NCBI GenBank assembly: GCA_964627035.1
Contig: CAZVKN010000005.1
Span: 74,532-138,531 of the forward strand
Source of the DNA: CAZVKN01 sp964627035
GTDB taxonomy: Bacteria; Electryoneota; AABM5-125-24; Hatepunaeales; Hatepunaeaceae
Length of the DNA stretch: 64,000 nucleotides
Direction: 5' to 3'
The position numbers and the translations under genes were made by a program. Numbering within the stretch: position 1 is the first letter of the stretch; every line of letters starts with the position of its first letter. Below the pieces are notes generated by a model, which had not been told where the DNA came from, searched no databases, and was given only the letters and a program-made list of their open reading frames with translations. Below are positions 35,941-44,900 of the stretch, in pieces.

Positions 35941-38900
35941 TTAGAATGTCATACCGACACGGAACAAAACGTTACGTCCCGGTTCAAAGTTACGTGGGTT
36001 TGCGTCATACTCCTCACGATTCTCATTCGGATCAAATTCCGGATTAAGCGGGTGAAAACGTTCCTTCGGGCTTCCGGTTTCGGCGTAAATACCCTGAACA
36101 TTTTGCTTGTTGAACAAATTGTTGACCGTAAATCCGAAGAACAGCCGATTCCCGCGCTTTCCATCAGCAGCATTGAGAACGTAGAATTTCTCAAATTTGA
36201 GTGTTGTCCTTTCATGCCACGGATAACGGGCAGAATTGGAGAGAATCAGGTTTGAATTTTCAATACCTGTCGTATAGATCGAAGGAGTGTAAGGCAGCCC
36301 CGATCCAAACTCCCATTGAAGCGTCATCAACCAGTCATCCGGCATCACCAGATTGAACAGATGCGGGTGGTCACCTTTGTTGTACTGCACGGTTAAGTAG
36401 GAATTCACCTTATGAGTCTCATCCCAGGCGAGCGGGTGCTCGTCGTAATTAGCCGGCACGTTGTTCAGGCGCGCTTCCTGATTTGCGTGCTGATCTGATG
36501 CTTTACCGAATGCATAAGAGAAGTCGTAGTTGAATGTCATCGCCCAGTGGTTTGCGGGACGCTTCTCAATTGAGATCTCAAAACCGCGCATCCTGCCGTA
36601 GTCCTGATTCACATAACGGTCAATTTCCACGTTCTTCCACTTCTCTTCACTCGTTGCGATCAGGTCATACTGATCTTTATAGTAACCGGAGATGTCAAAC
36701 ACTACATAATCGGATATTTGAGTATTGACCCCAAGCTCGTACTGGATTGTCTTCTCATACTCCAGATTCGGGTTTCCGATTGCACTGTTGACATCGAGAT
36801 TCGCAGTCGCTGACTTATAGAAGTACTGGAATGAAGGCGCCTGATAGAAATGTCCGTAGTTGAAATACAGCTTGGATCGTTCGGTTATGGGATGCGATAT
36901 ACCGAGACGCGGGCTGAAACGCCATGTACCACGTTCAGCAAATGTCGCACCCGGCTCGTCCTCCTGTACCCTCAGTCGGAATACCTCAACCACATCATCC
37001 GGGTGTATGATGAAGTCGTATCGCAGTCCGGCGTTCAGTATTAATCCCTCAAACTCCATCTTGTCCTGCAGATAAACGGCACCTTCCCAGGGTTTGTAAT
37101 GATAGAAGTCACGTTTTCCACCACGATCCGCCCATTTCGATCCGGGAGGCAGCGATGCTTCACCTTCATACAGCAAGTCCGGTTGTATCAGAGATTGCAT
37201 CTCGAGATCACGATACTTCATCTCAAAGCCGGTTTTGACTTCATGGAAACGTGACATCTGGCTCTGAATGTCAAATTTGATCGTGTATTCTGTGGACTGC
37301 CGGTCGTACCAGTAAGCCGTTCCGTCCCACAGACCGGGATTGATAAACTGGTCTGCCGGGTCACGAACGCCGTTGTTGTTGTAATCGAGGAACCACTCCT
37401 GGGTCTCGTTTGCCGTGAAGTTTCGCAGGTTAAACTCAGGATTGTCAGTGTCGTGGATGGTGCGGTTGATCCAGGTTGATTTGCCGTTAATCCAGTGGTA
37501 AATGTCTGCGGGCCAATCGCTGCCGCGTGCCTGCTCACCGTAGCTGTAATAGATCGGACGGGAACGGTCAGCGTTGGAGTTCCAGTCGGTGTATCTCGTG
37601 AACAGCTCATACTCGTCAAACATTCCGTTTGGCGGGTCATAGCGACCGTTCAGGGTCTTCTCGGTTCCGAGACGGTACAGCCCTGCCCCTGTCTGCTGAC
37701 TCGCTGAGGAGGGCAGATCAAACCAGATCTCACCCGGATTCCACAGACCGTTGTATTCTCCTGTGATCGGATCAGGTTCGTCAATGAACGGCTCGCCGGT
37801 ATCCCAAAAGTAGTCACCGTCTATGAACGGTTCACCATCATCAGCTCCGGCACTGCGTTCCTGTAGGTCGCGCTTGTCAACAACACCGTTGCTGTTCATG
37901 TCGTCGTAGCCTTCAGAGTAGTCAAATCTGCCGTTACCGTTCGTGTCAAAGTATTGCTCACCTTCGTCATAGCGGAAGTTGTTGTTTGCATCAACCCACG
38001 GTTCCCAGGGATTGTATGAACCGTCACTGTTTGCATCAATAAATCGCTCGCCGTCCCACCTACCGTTGCCGTTCCAGTCATGCTCGGGAAGCTGCGGTTC
38101 TGCGCCGTCCCACCTGCCGTTTCCGTTGACATCGCTATATGAATCCCACGGGTCAAAAACCCCTATGTTGTTCTCACCTGTCAGCGGGTTTGCCACGTCA
38201 ATCCACGGCTCGGCAGCATCGTATATTCCGTTGCCGTTCAGGTCAACCCAATCCTCACCTCGATCCCAACGTCCATTGTAGTTCAGGTCTTCATATCCCT
38301 CTCCCCCACCGTCAAAGATACCGTTTCCGTTGGCATCCATATAACCGTCCATAAAGCCGTTGCCGTCGGAATCGGAGTACTCGTCATCTTCCAGCCAGCG
38401 ATTTCCATTACGGTCAAACGCATTTGCCATTTCATCTTCAATGTCTTCGAGAAGGGTGAAGTCACCGGGGCTTTTGCCGCGGGGCTGTACCTTAGAGCGT
38501 GTGTAGAAGTTAATGAGTTTAACTGTATAAAAAGTCTTTGAGCTGATCTGATCGGTGAATGTCAGTGTGTTACTGAAATTGCGGTTGAATGCCCAAGGGC
38601 GATTTTCGAGGTTGTACTTGTAATTGTAGCCGTAGTTACCTGATACACCGCCTTCCCCGTAAGGATAGATGTCCCACTGGCTATAGCTCGTAGTAGTGTA
38701 TAGAGTCAGCTTTTGTGCATCTGTCAGTTTGTATGCGAGCTTTAACGATGCCTGATAGTCGTTCCGCTGGCGTTCAGGCAGTTCTATGCCGATACCAAGG
38801 TGGTCACTCGGTTCGCGGTTGATGTCGAACGGCGTCCAGGTGTTGTTCAGCTTGCCGATGCCGGAGAAGAAGAAGGTCATTGTTTTTCCGAACATCTGCT

Positions 38901-39747
38901 TGCTGTAAGGAACCGGACCGCCAAACGACAGCTCCATCCTGTCAGTATCAAACGAAAAGTTTTCAATGATGCGGTCAGTCTGGTATTCAAGCCGCCCGGC
39001 ATAACCCTTTTGCGAGCCTTCTGCGGTGGTAATCTGAATCAGACCGCTCGTAACGCGCCCATACTCGGCGTTAAAACCACCGGTCAGCACCTCTACAGCA
39101 TCAATAGCTTCACCGGACACCTGAAAGTTCAACTGAGTATCCTCAATCGGATCACGACGGTCAACGCCTTCAACGATAAAGGCAGAGCTGCCCGAACGAC
39201 CACCGCGCATATGCATCTTGCCTTCGGGATCAATTTTGATTCCGGTGCCCATAGCGGCAAGACTCTCAATTGTCTCAGGTCTGGTTATCTCCAGCTTTTG
39301 CTTGTCGAACGTTGTACCACTGGAAGTTTTATCCAATTGAACCTCCGGTCTGTCATAGACAATGATCACTTCCTCAAGCTTGATGGCGGATGAAGTCAAT
39401 TTTGCATCAAGATTAGTGGTGAGGTCAATGTTGACCATCACCTCGGCAACCTTATAGGGGTGGTACCCGACATAGGTGATTTCAACATCGTAAATACCGG
39501 GTGAGATATTCAGAATGGAGTAGTATCCGTCCAGATCGGTCATTGCGCCATGATCCGTCTGCATACCGTCTTTGTAAAGGACGACATTGGCTACGGGAAT
39601 GCCTTCGCCGGATTTCTTGTCAATTACTTGTCCGGTGATTTTACCGGTTGACCCGGCATAGAGTAGGTAAGTCGGTATCGCGATAAATGATACTATCAGG
39701 AGCATAACCGCAATGAATCGGGGCAAGCGAACTTTATCTGCCAGCAT
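35941..39747 (-). CDS. TonB-dependent receptor with inserted calcium-binding-like repeats
   Basis: A 1268-residue outer-membrane receptor. A signal helix (about 11-31) is followed by a carboxypeptidase-regulatory-like domain (35-115; GKITGQVIDKKSGEGIPVANV), a plug (about 140-245; MHMRGGRSGSSAFIVEGV, then GGFNAEYGRVTSGLIQITT) and a long C-terminal barrel ending in an aromatic strand (LFRVGMTF). Residues 445-690 are an insertion of a dozen or so D-x-N-x-N-G-x-x-D-x-x-E repeats resembling EF-hand/thrombospondin type 3 calcium loops, probably in a surface loop. AAGAGG lies 6 nt before the ATG. It imports or binds an unknown ligand, powered by TonB, and heads the surface-gene cluster. No SusD partner is present. 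Confidence 0.9.
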   Translation of the reverse strand: MLADKVRLPRFIAVMLLIVSFIAIPTYLLYAGSTGKITGQVIDKKSGEGIPVANVVLYKDGMQTDHGAMTDLDGYYSILNISPGIYDVEITYVGYHPYKVAEVMVNIDLTTNLDAKLTSSAIKLEEVIIVYDRPEVQLDKTSSGTTFDKQKLEITRPETIESLAAMGTGIKIDPEGKMHMRGGRSGSSAFIVEGVDRRDPIEDTQLNFQVSGEAIDAVEVLTGGFNAEYGRVTSGLIQITTAEGSQKGYAGRLEYQTDRIIENFSFDTDRMELSFGGPVPYSKQMFGKTMTFFFSGIGKLNNTWTPFDINREPSDHLGIGIELPERQRNDYQASLKLAYKLTDAQKLTLYTTTSYSQWDIYPYGEGGVSGNYGYNYKYNLENRPWAFNRNFSNTLTFTDQISSKTFYTVKLINFYTRSKVQPRGKSPGDFTLLEDIEDEMANAFDRNGNRWLEDDEYSDSDGNGFMDGYMDANGNGIFDGGGEGYEDLNYNGRWDRGEDWVDLNGNGIYDAAEPWIDVANPLTGENNIGVFDPWDSYSDVNGNGRWDGAEPQLPEHDWNGNGRWDGERFIDANSDGSYNPWEPWVDANNNFRYDEGEQYFDTNGNGRFDYSEGYDDMNSNGVVDKRDLQERSAGADDGEPFIDGDYFWDTGEPFIDEPDPITGEYNGLWNPGEIWFDLPSSASQQTGAGLYRLGTEKTLNGRYDPPNGMFDEYELFTRYTDWNSNADRSRPIYYSYGEQARGSDWPADIYHWINGKSTWINRTIHDTDNPEFNLRNFTANETQEWFLDYNNNGVRDPADQFINPGLWDGTAYWYDRQSTEYTIKFDIQSQMSRFHEVKTGFEMKYRDLEMQSLIQPDLLYEGEASLPPGSKWADRGGKRDFYHYKPWEGAVYLQDKMEFEGLILNAGLRYDFIIHPDDVVEVFRLRVQEDEPGATFAERGTWRFSPRLGISHPITERSKLYFNYGHFYQAPSFQYFYKSATANLDVNSAIGNPNLEYEKTIQYELGVNTQISDYVVFDISGYYKDQYDLIATSEEKWKNVEIDRYVNQDYGRMRGFEISIEKRPANHWAMTFNYDFSYAFGKASDQHANQEARLNNVPANYDEHPLAWDETHKVNSYLTVQYNKGDHPHLFNLVMPDDWLMTLQWEFGSGLPYTPSIYTTGIENSNLILSNSARYPWHERTTLKFEKFYVLNAADGKRGNRLFFGFTVNNLFNKQNVQGIYAETGSPKERFHPLNPEFDPNENREEYDANPRNFEPGRNVLFRVGMTF
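37677..38415 (-). repeat. Calcium-loop-like coding repeats in the TonB receptor
   Basis: This segment encodes residues 445-690 of the receptor. Short units such as DANGNGIFD, DLNYNGRWDRGE, DLNGNGIYDAAE, DVNGNGRWDGAE and DTNGNGRFDYSE recur at 15-25 residue spacing with conserved Asp, Asn, Gly and Glu, the pattern of acidic Ca2+-binding loops. The DNA is also repetitive, with CCGTTGCCGTT-type runs on the plus strand. Confidence 0.8.
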
Positions 39748-39808
39748 AGAAACCTCTTAATTCGTCGCTTAAAATCGTGCTTATATATAAGGTACGAAGC
39801 TATCATAG

Positions 39809-39837
39809 AATTTAATAATCTTTCACTGTATAGTCAA
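39809..39837 (-). promoter_or_regulatory. Candidate promoter of the TonB-receptor gene
   Basis: On the minus strand TTGACT (39837-39832) is followed after 17 nt by TAAATT (39814-39809), about 60 nt before the ATG at 39747. The spacing is right for a housekeeping sigma factor. Promoters in this bacterial group can differ from this consensus, so the call is tentative. Confidence 0.4.
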
Positions 39838-39943
39838 GTGTTCTGTGATTGAGTTGAGAACGGATAGTGAAGGAGGGGGAAGATTTTCACGTCTGATACA
39901 AAACGGGTACTTATTTGGAAAGTATTAACCAAGTAGTGATTTT

Positions 39944-39995
39944 GTAGTCGTGGTTGTCTCAACCACGACGTCGGGGTTGAGACAACCCCGACTAC
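39944..39995. repeat. Palindromic repeat family 1, archetype
   Basis: A 52-bp copy made of two hairpins, GTGGTTG-TCT-CAACCAC and GGGGTTG-AGA-CAACCCC, joined by GACGTC and bounded by GTAGTC and GACTAC. This is the cleanest intergenic copy. Confidence 0.88.
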
Positions 39996-40084
39996 AAACT
40001 AACAAACCACTGCAAAGTTAATACCTCCTTATTTATAGTGATTTACATATCTATTTTCTGTCCATTTGCCATCCCAGGCTTGAC

Positions 40085-40186
40085 AGTCTGTCCGAAGATT
40101 GATGTATCCGCTGTCAACCCGCCGTGGTTGACAGCTAGTTTACGTTATATCAATATATTGACTGTCAGGTACGGCGACCTGACAGC
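40085..40186. repeat. Two-hairpin repeat family 2, copy 6
   Basis: Left end AGTCTGTCCGAAGATTG, hairpin B (GCTGTCAACC / GGTTGACAGC) and hairpin A (CTGTCAGGT / ACCTGACAG). The right terminal repeat is absent because the sequence runs directly into the 3' end of the next minus-strand gene (stop at 40193). It may serve as that gene's transcript end. Confidence 0.8.
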
Positions 40187-40192
40187 AGATGC

Positions 40193-41530
40193 TCAACCCT
40201 TCTTATCATCCTTCCAATTAATGGAAGTGGATGCCAGCTCTACGAGTTCATTCATCCCGATCCGGCTCGGCTCAAAATCTGTCGCTTTCTTCGACCCGCA
40301 GATCAATAAATTCCTCGATTGATGCAGAAACCAACCGTGCCATTTCCCCAAGGATTTCAGGTTAGCAAGATCCAATTTCTCACGTCTTTTGGAAGCCTCA
40401 GCCCAGCGGACTTTGCCTGTCAGTTCTTCGAGCTTAAAATACTTCAAAGGTCCGTTCCGGTTGAGCAGTATGGACGTTCCACCCGAAGTCGAATCGCGAT
40501 AGATGACCATGTCAGCATGGTGACGAAACCTGGCAGCTCGGATGACCATGCCGTTACCGGATTCAACGGCAACAATCTTCACATTCCTCGACTTCTTTTT
40601 CGACGGCTTCTTAACAACTGTCAGCGATCCGTTCTGATCCAGATCCCGCAAGGCATCGTACCATTTCAGTTCACGTGCCAATATCGCATCAAAGGCTATA
40701 TCCATTCTATCTGCAAGTCGGTCGGGATCATCCTCATAAAGTCTTGAATATCCCGCAGAAATCGCAAGAAGCGACATAGACTTATCCAGCAGATCCGGCG
40801 AGAAGGCATTTTCCGGCTCCTCTTCCAACCTTTTCCGCCATAGGATAAAGTTATGATAAGCCGATGTCAGATCGTCCGGATCTATTCCCTTCTTTCTCAT
40901 GTAACGATCTGTGTGATCTTTCAGTTGTTCAATCTGTTGCCGCTCATCCAAATCATCGTCATCGTAGGATGCACCGAGAGCATCAAGCAGCGAGATCCCC
41001 AATTCCATCATCCTTTGTGACTTGTCGGGATTATCCTCAAACAGAATCTCACTGCCGTACAGAATGGTCATAAGGGTCGGAAGGTGATGGATAAAATCCC
41101 GGGATTGAACATTTCTGCCGGTGGTGTCGTGCTGGCGGGTGTATTCGATCAGGTCACCCCAACCTTTCGTTTCAAGCATTCCGAGCGACTGCCCGACCAG
41201 ATCCGTAGCGGCTCTCTCCAGTTTCCGATCATCCACACTGTCATCCACAGGATGAGTGTCGAACCTGCCGCCGCCAATATCAACCGCCAACACACCTTCT
41301 TTCTCCAGTTCATCCGGTTTTTTCGGCAGATTTCCTGCGGAGAAAAACTGAATCTCTGCATTCTCAATCCCTGGGAATTTTTCGCTTCCAAACCTGATTA
41401 ACAGGTAGGTAGAGAGGATTGCATCGAGGTCTGGATGCTCGTGAGTGATTATAGCGGTAATCTTTTTTTCATGTAAGGGTATTATAACACGGCTCAAAAG
41501 TAATTTCGTATGATACTGTTGATTCCCCAT
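40193..41530 (-). CDS. MYG1/DHH-like predicted metal-dependent hydrolase
   Basis: A 445-residue soluble protein. The N-terminal part has ITAIITHEHPDLDAILSTYLLIRFG and VLAVDIGGGRFDTHP, a pattern like the H-x-x-x-x-D-x-D-A and D-x-G-G-x-x-D-x-H motifs of MYG1 (UPF0160) and DHH-type phosphoesterases, which use metal ions to hydrolyse phosphate esters or nucleic acid ends. The C-terminal third (about 325-430) contains VKIVAVESGNGMVIRAARFRHH and WHGWFLHQSRNLLICGS, also seen in the C-terminal part of such proteins. I can place it in this group only tentatively. The start is uncertain: no Shine-Dalgarno sequence precedes ATG 41530, and an in-frame TTG lies closer to the first motif. It is probably monocistronic. 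Confidence 0.5.
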   Translation of the reverse strand: MGNQQYHTKLLLSRVIIPLHEKKITAIITHEHPDLDAILSTYLLIRFGSEKFPGIENAEIQFFSAGNLPKKPDELEKEGVLAVDIGGGRFDTHPVDDSVDDRKLERAATDLVGQSLGMLETKGWGDLIEYTRQHDTTGRNVQSRDFIHHLPTLMTILYGSEILFEDNPDKSQRMMELGISLLDALGASYDDDDLDERQQIEQLKDHTDRYMRKKGIDPDDLTSAYHNFILWRKRLEEEPENAFSPDLLDKSMSLLAISAGYSRLYEDDPDRLADRMDIAFDAILARELKWYDALRDLDQNGSLTVVKKPSKKKSRNVKIVAVESGNGMVIRAARFRHHADMVIYRDSTSGGTSILLNRNGPLKYFKLEELTGKVRWAEASKRREKLDLANLKSLGKWHGWFLHQSRNLLICGSKKATDFEPSRIGMNELVELASTSINWKDDKKG

Positions 41531-41556
41531 ACGGGAAGTGCTGACATTTCCGGGAC

Positions 41557-41676
41557 CTTTGAAATATTCATAATTCCGTCACTCCCGCGAAGGGGGGAGT
41601 CCAGAAAACCGATACAGAACTGGATTCCCGTCTGCACGGGAATGACAAATGAAGAGATATATTGAATATTTCAAAG
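41557..41676. mobile_element. Family 4 element with 14-bp terminal inverted repeats
   Basis: A 120-bp non-coding element bounded by CTTTGAAATATTCA and its exact complement TGAATATTTCAAAG. The interior has CACTCCCGCGAAGGGGGGAG, TCCAG, CTGGATTCCC and GTCTGCACGGGAATGAC. Its structure is MITE-like. A relative is at 4645-4775 and a fragment at 55415-55470. Confidence 0.75.
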
Positions 41677-41696
41677 AACTCATTCCTGTCAGCACA

Positions 41697-41718
41697 GCAG
41701 GGACAAGAATGTCCCTGC
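41697..41718. repeat. Small hairpin repeat (GCAGGGACA family)
   Basis: GCAGGGACA-AGAA-TGTCCCTGC forms a perfect 9-bp hairpin. A diverged copy (GGACAGGAATGTCTCTGC) is at 63967-63984, near the window end; both are followed by TCCCC. Confidence 0.55.
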
Positions 41719-41796
41719 TCCCCATTATGCGAAAACACTTTTAAGCACTGTTATATAAATTAAGCGTTGTAATGTAATACTTGCCATTCTGAATCA

Positions 41797-41849
41797 GTTC
41801 AGAGTTCACGCTTTAGCGTGCGGAACAGCCTAAAGGCTGAACTCTGAAC
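41797..41849. repeat. Palindromic repeat family 3
   Basis: A 53-bp unit: GTTCAGAGTTCACGCTTTAG, CGTGCGGAACAGCC, TAAAGGCTGAACTCTGAAC. The inner stems are CACGCT-TT-AGCGTG and CAGCCT-AA-AGGCTG. Confidence 0.85.
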
Positions 41850-41854
41850 GTTAC

Positions 41855-41891
41855 AAAAAACAAGCACACCCGGCGTCTGCCGGGTGTGCTT
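41855..41891 (-). terminator. Intrinsic terminator of the giant surface gene
   Basis: On the minus strand a 13-bp perfect stem (AAGCACACCCGGC / GCCGGGTGTGCTT, 4-nt loop) is followed by G and six T. It lies about 30 nt beyond the stop of the 4349-residue gene. Confidence 0.92.
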
Positions 41892-41921
41892 GCGGTAATG
41901 CTTGTGAGTAAGCGGTTAAGC

Positions 41922-44900
41922 TTATTTCACCAACATCAGTTTCCGGGTAGATGTGAAGCTTGAAGACTCCATACGTACCAGGTAAACACCGGATGCAGCA
42001 TCTGCGGCGTTCCACGTGATTGTGTGGTGACCGGCAGTTTGCTGACCGTCAACCAATGTCTGAACCAAACGACCGGCGACATCATAGACCATAATTGAGA
42101 TCTCTGATGCTTCGGGCAAGCCGAAGGCCATCCGGGTAACATTGTTGAACGGGTTCGGGTATGCCTGGGACAGATAGAAGTCATCCGGAATCGCAGCCTG
42201 GACTGTGACATCCAGTACTGTGAATGCGTCGGCTTCATAGGTCATCTGACCCTGTACGATGGTTGCGATCAAGGCTTGTTCGGTTTGATCTTCTGCATTC
42301 CACAGACGCAGCTCAAAGGCTTCACCAATAGCGAGACCTTCGACTACATCATCCGTAGATTTAGAGTCACCCCAAACAGCCAGACCGGCAGCACCGTTTT
42401 CGTTGAACTCGACTGCACCGACAAGCTCACCCTCTGTGTTGAAGGCAGCGATCTGATCGCTGACATCTGTAACATGACCGCTTACTGATGTGATCAGTAC
42501 ACTCATGTTATTGTCAGAGTTTATGGGCATTGTCCAGTGTGCGTTCTCGTTTGTAACGATAGCGGCACCGACATTCTCAGGTGCCGGACCAGGAGAGTTA
42601 AGGGTACCGGCATCGCTGACACGAAGCTGATAACCTTGACCCTGAGTCAGAGGATCCATGTTCGAGAACAGGATATTCTCTGTCTGTACGGCAAACTGAC
42701 CGGTAACGTTCTTCATCATCTCAAATATGTCAATGATCGGACGGATAGCGTAGAAGTTCATCTCGTTATCCGGGTCTCTGCGATCAACGACATCCATTGG
42801 AAGATCGTATTCGGGGAAGTAAGCTATCATGTTCCAGTTTGCACGCAGAGGAATATCTGCATCTGGTGCAACAGGAGCACCTGTCCATTCACCGACAATA
42901 GCTTCATCCATGCGGACCTGATAACCTTCGGTTACGTTCCAGAATGGGATGTTGTTAAAGTCGTTAAATGCGGGTGCATAGAAGCGTCCACTTCCGTTCT
43001 TCATGAGGAAGACATGATGGTTGTCCTCATCAATGCGGAACTGCGCCATCATCAGCGGAATGTCCGGACCGTCGTCATCGTCGGGATCGTACATCTCCTC
43101 ACCGACTATGACGGCGATTGAGATCAGATTCCAGTTAGCACGGAATTCGACTTCCTGAACGGTTACGCCGCGTGCGTTAACATTTTCGATGATTGTCAAA
43201 GCATCACGTACCCACGCTTGTGGACCTTGTACGTAGTTGACCTGGACTTCACCGCCTAAGTATTCCTCTTCTGCAAATGGATCCCAGATGCGGAAATCGA
43301 GTGCCTGTCCTGCTTCGTAACCTTCGTCCACGTCCTCTGTTTCGGGATCATCTCCCCACAGAACCAGACCGACATCCTCGCCTTCCCACTGTTCAAAGCT
43401 GACTGAGATGTTGCTGTCACGGTTATCGAATGCACCGACCCACCAGCCTTCCATCTCTTCGTCTTCGAATGTGACAGCAGAGATGATTGCGCTGTGGTTA
43501 CGGTCGGATTCAGGACTCAGATCCCAATCCGGAGGCACGCCGCCTCGACCGGTGAACAGGTGAACCTCTACTTCAAACGGGCTGTCAACGTCGTTAGACT
43601 CGATAACCATGTTTGCGAAGTAGTCTGTTTCACGCTCAAGATCAGTAACATCAATGGTGATGGTTACCTCTTGATCTGCACCAGGTTCAAGTGTGCCTTC
43701 GTTTTCGTCAGAATCAATCCAAGGTACATTTGCGCCAATCGTCAACAGGTAGTTGAGAATAGCATCGGCATTCGCACCCCAATTGTTATCGCGATTGAAA
43801 TTCTGATACTGGTGACCGACTGGAATACATCCAACAAGCATGCCACCACTACCCATTTCAAAGACAATAACTGCGGGTTGACCGTTGCGTTCTCCTTCGA
43901 CGATGACTTGATATGCATCTATCCGACCTTCTTCTACGGCATCATCCATTGCACCTTCAGCATGGTAATGGTGCATAAACGAACTACCTCGAAGGATCCT
44001 GTCTACATCCCATTCAGCAAGTTCGACCAACAGGTTTTCATCAGGACCGACAATAACGCGACCGTTAGATTCGGGACCTCTGACGCCGGGAATACTACCT
44101 GGGATTGTTGGAGCCTGCACTCGGTTACCACCAGATTCAATGTACAGCCTACCACCGCCGCTGACGTAATCCTCGAACCATTCGAGGTTGTTCTGACAGG
44201 CTTGATGCCAGGCATCACTCTGGTCGTTCCAGGCTATGACAACAGCATCAAAGTCGTTCAGGTCAATGTCACCGATAGCATTGGCATTGTTGAAGTTCTC
44301 AACCTCAGCACCTTCAACACGACCGACCATGACATCTATCAACCAGCCCCAGGCACCTTGATCCTGCATTACTGCAAAGGTTGCCTCAACCGGATCGCGA
44401 CGCGGCAGGTCATCACCACGTTGCCGTGCACCTTCTTCCTCTTCTTCAAGTGGGAAGAATCCGAGATCCCAGTTGAGGTCGTCGGCGCCGTCACCACCTG
44501 CGTTGGCGATGCTCATGACGTAGTCCATAATCCAGGCTTCTTCGTCTTCAGGATCGCGATCCTGATAAACCATCCATTCGCCGTCATCTAATCCTTCGAG
44601 ATCAACTTCGAGCACCGGCGGAACCATGCCTGTACCTCTCAGCTCGGTTTCGTAAACACCGTCATTATCGTCATCAACGTTAGTCTCAAACGTGACCATG
44701 CCTACGTATTCCTCAGGATCTACCGGATGGAAGGTGATTTCGAATTCATACTCTTCCTCAGGTGCGAGGACTAGTTCATCATTTATATTGAGAGACCAGT
44801 TGTCCTCATCGTCAACGAAGCCGTTGACAATCAGATCATCTGTACCGATGTTTGTCGCTGTCAGGATCATCGTGGAAGAACCGCCGTCGGTATAAGTATT

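Noticed and set aside
42537..44591. Long plus-strand frames antisense to the giant gene (up to 365 codons)
   Set aside because: They follow from the Asp/Glu-rich codon usage of the real gene on the other strand, and similar frames repeat at each module.
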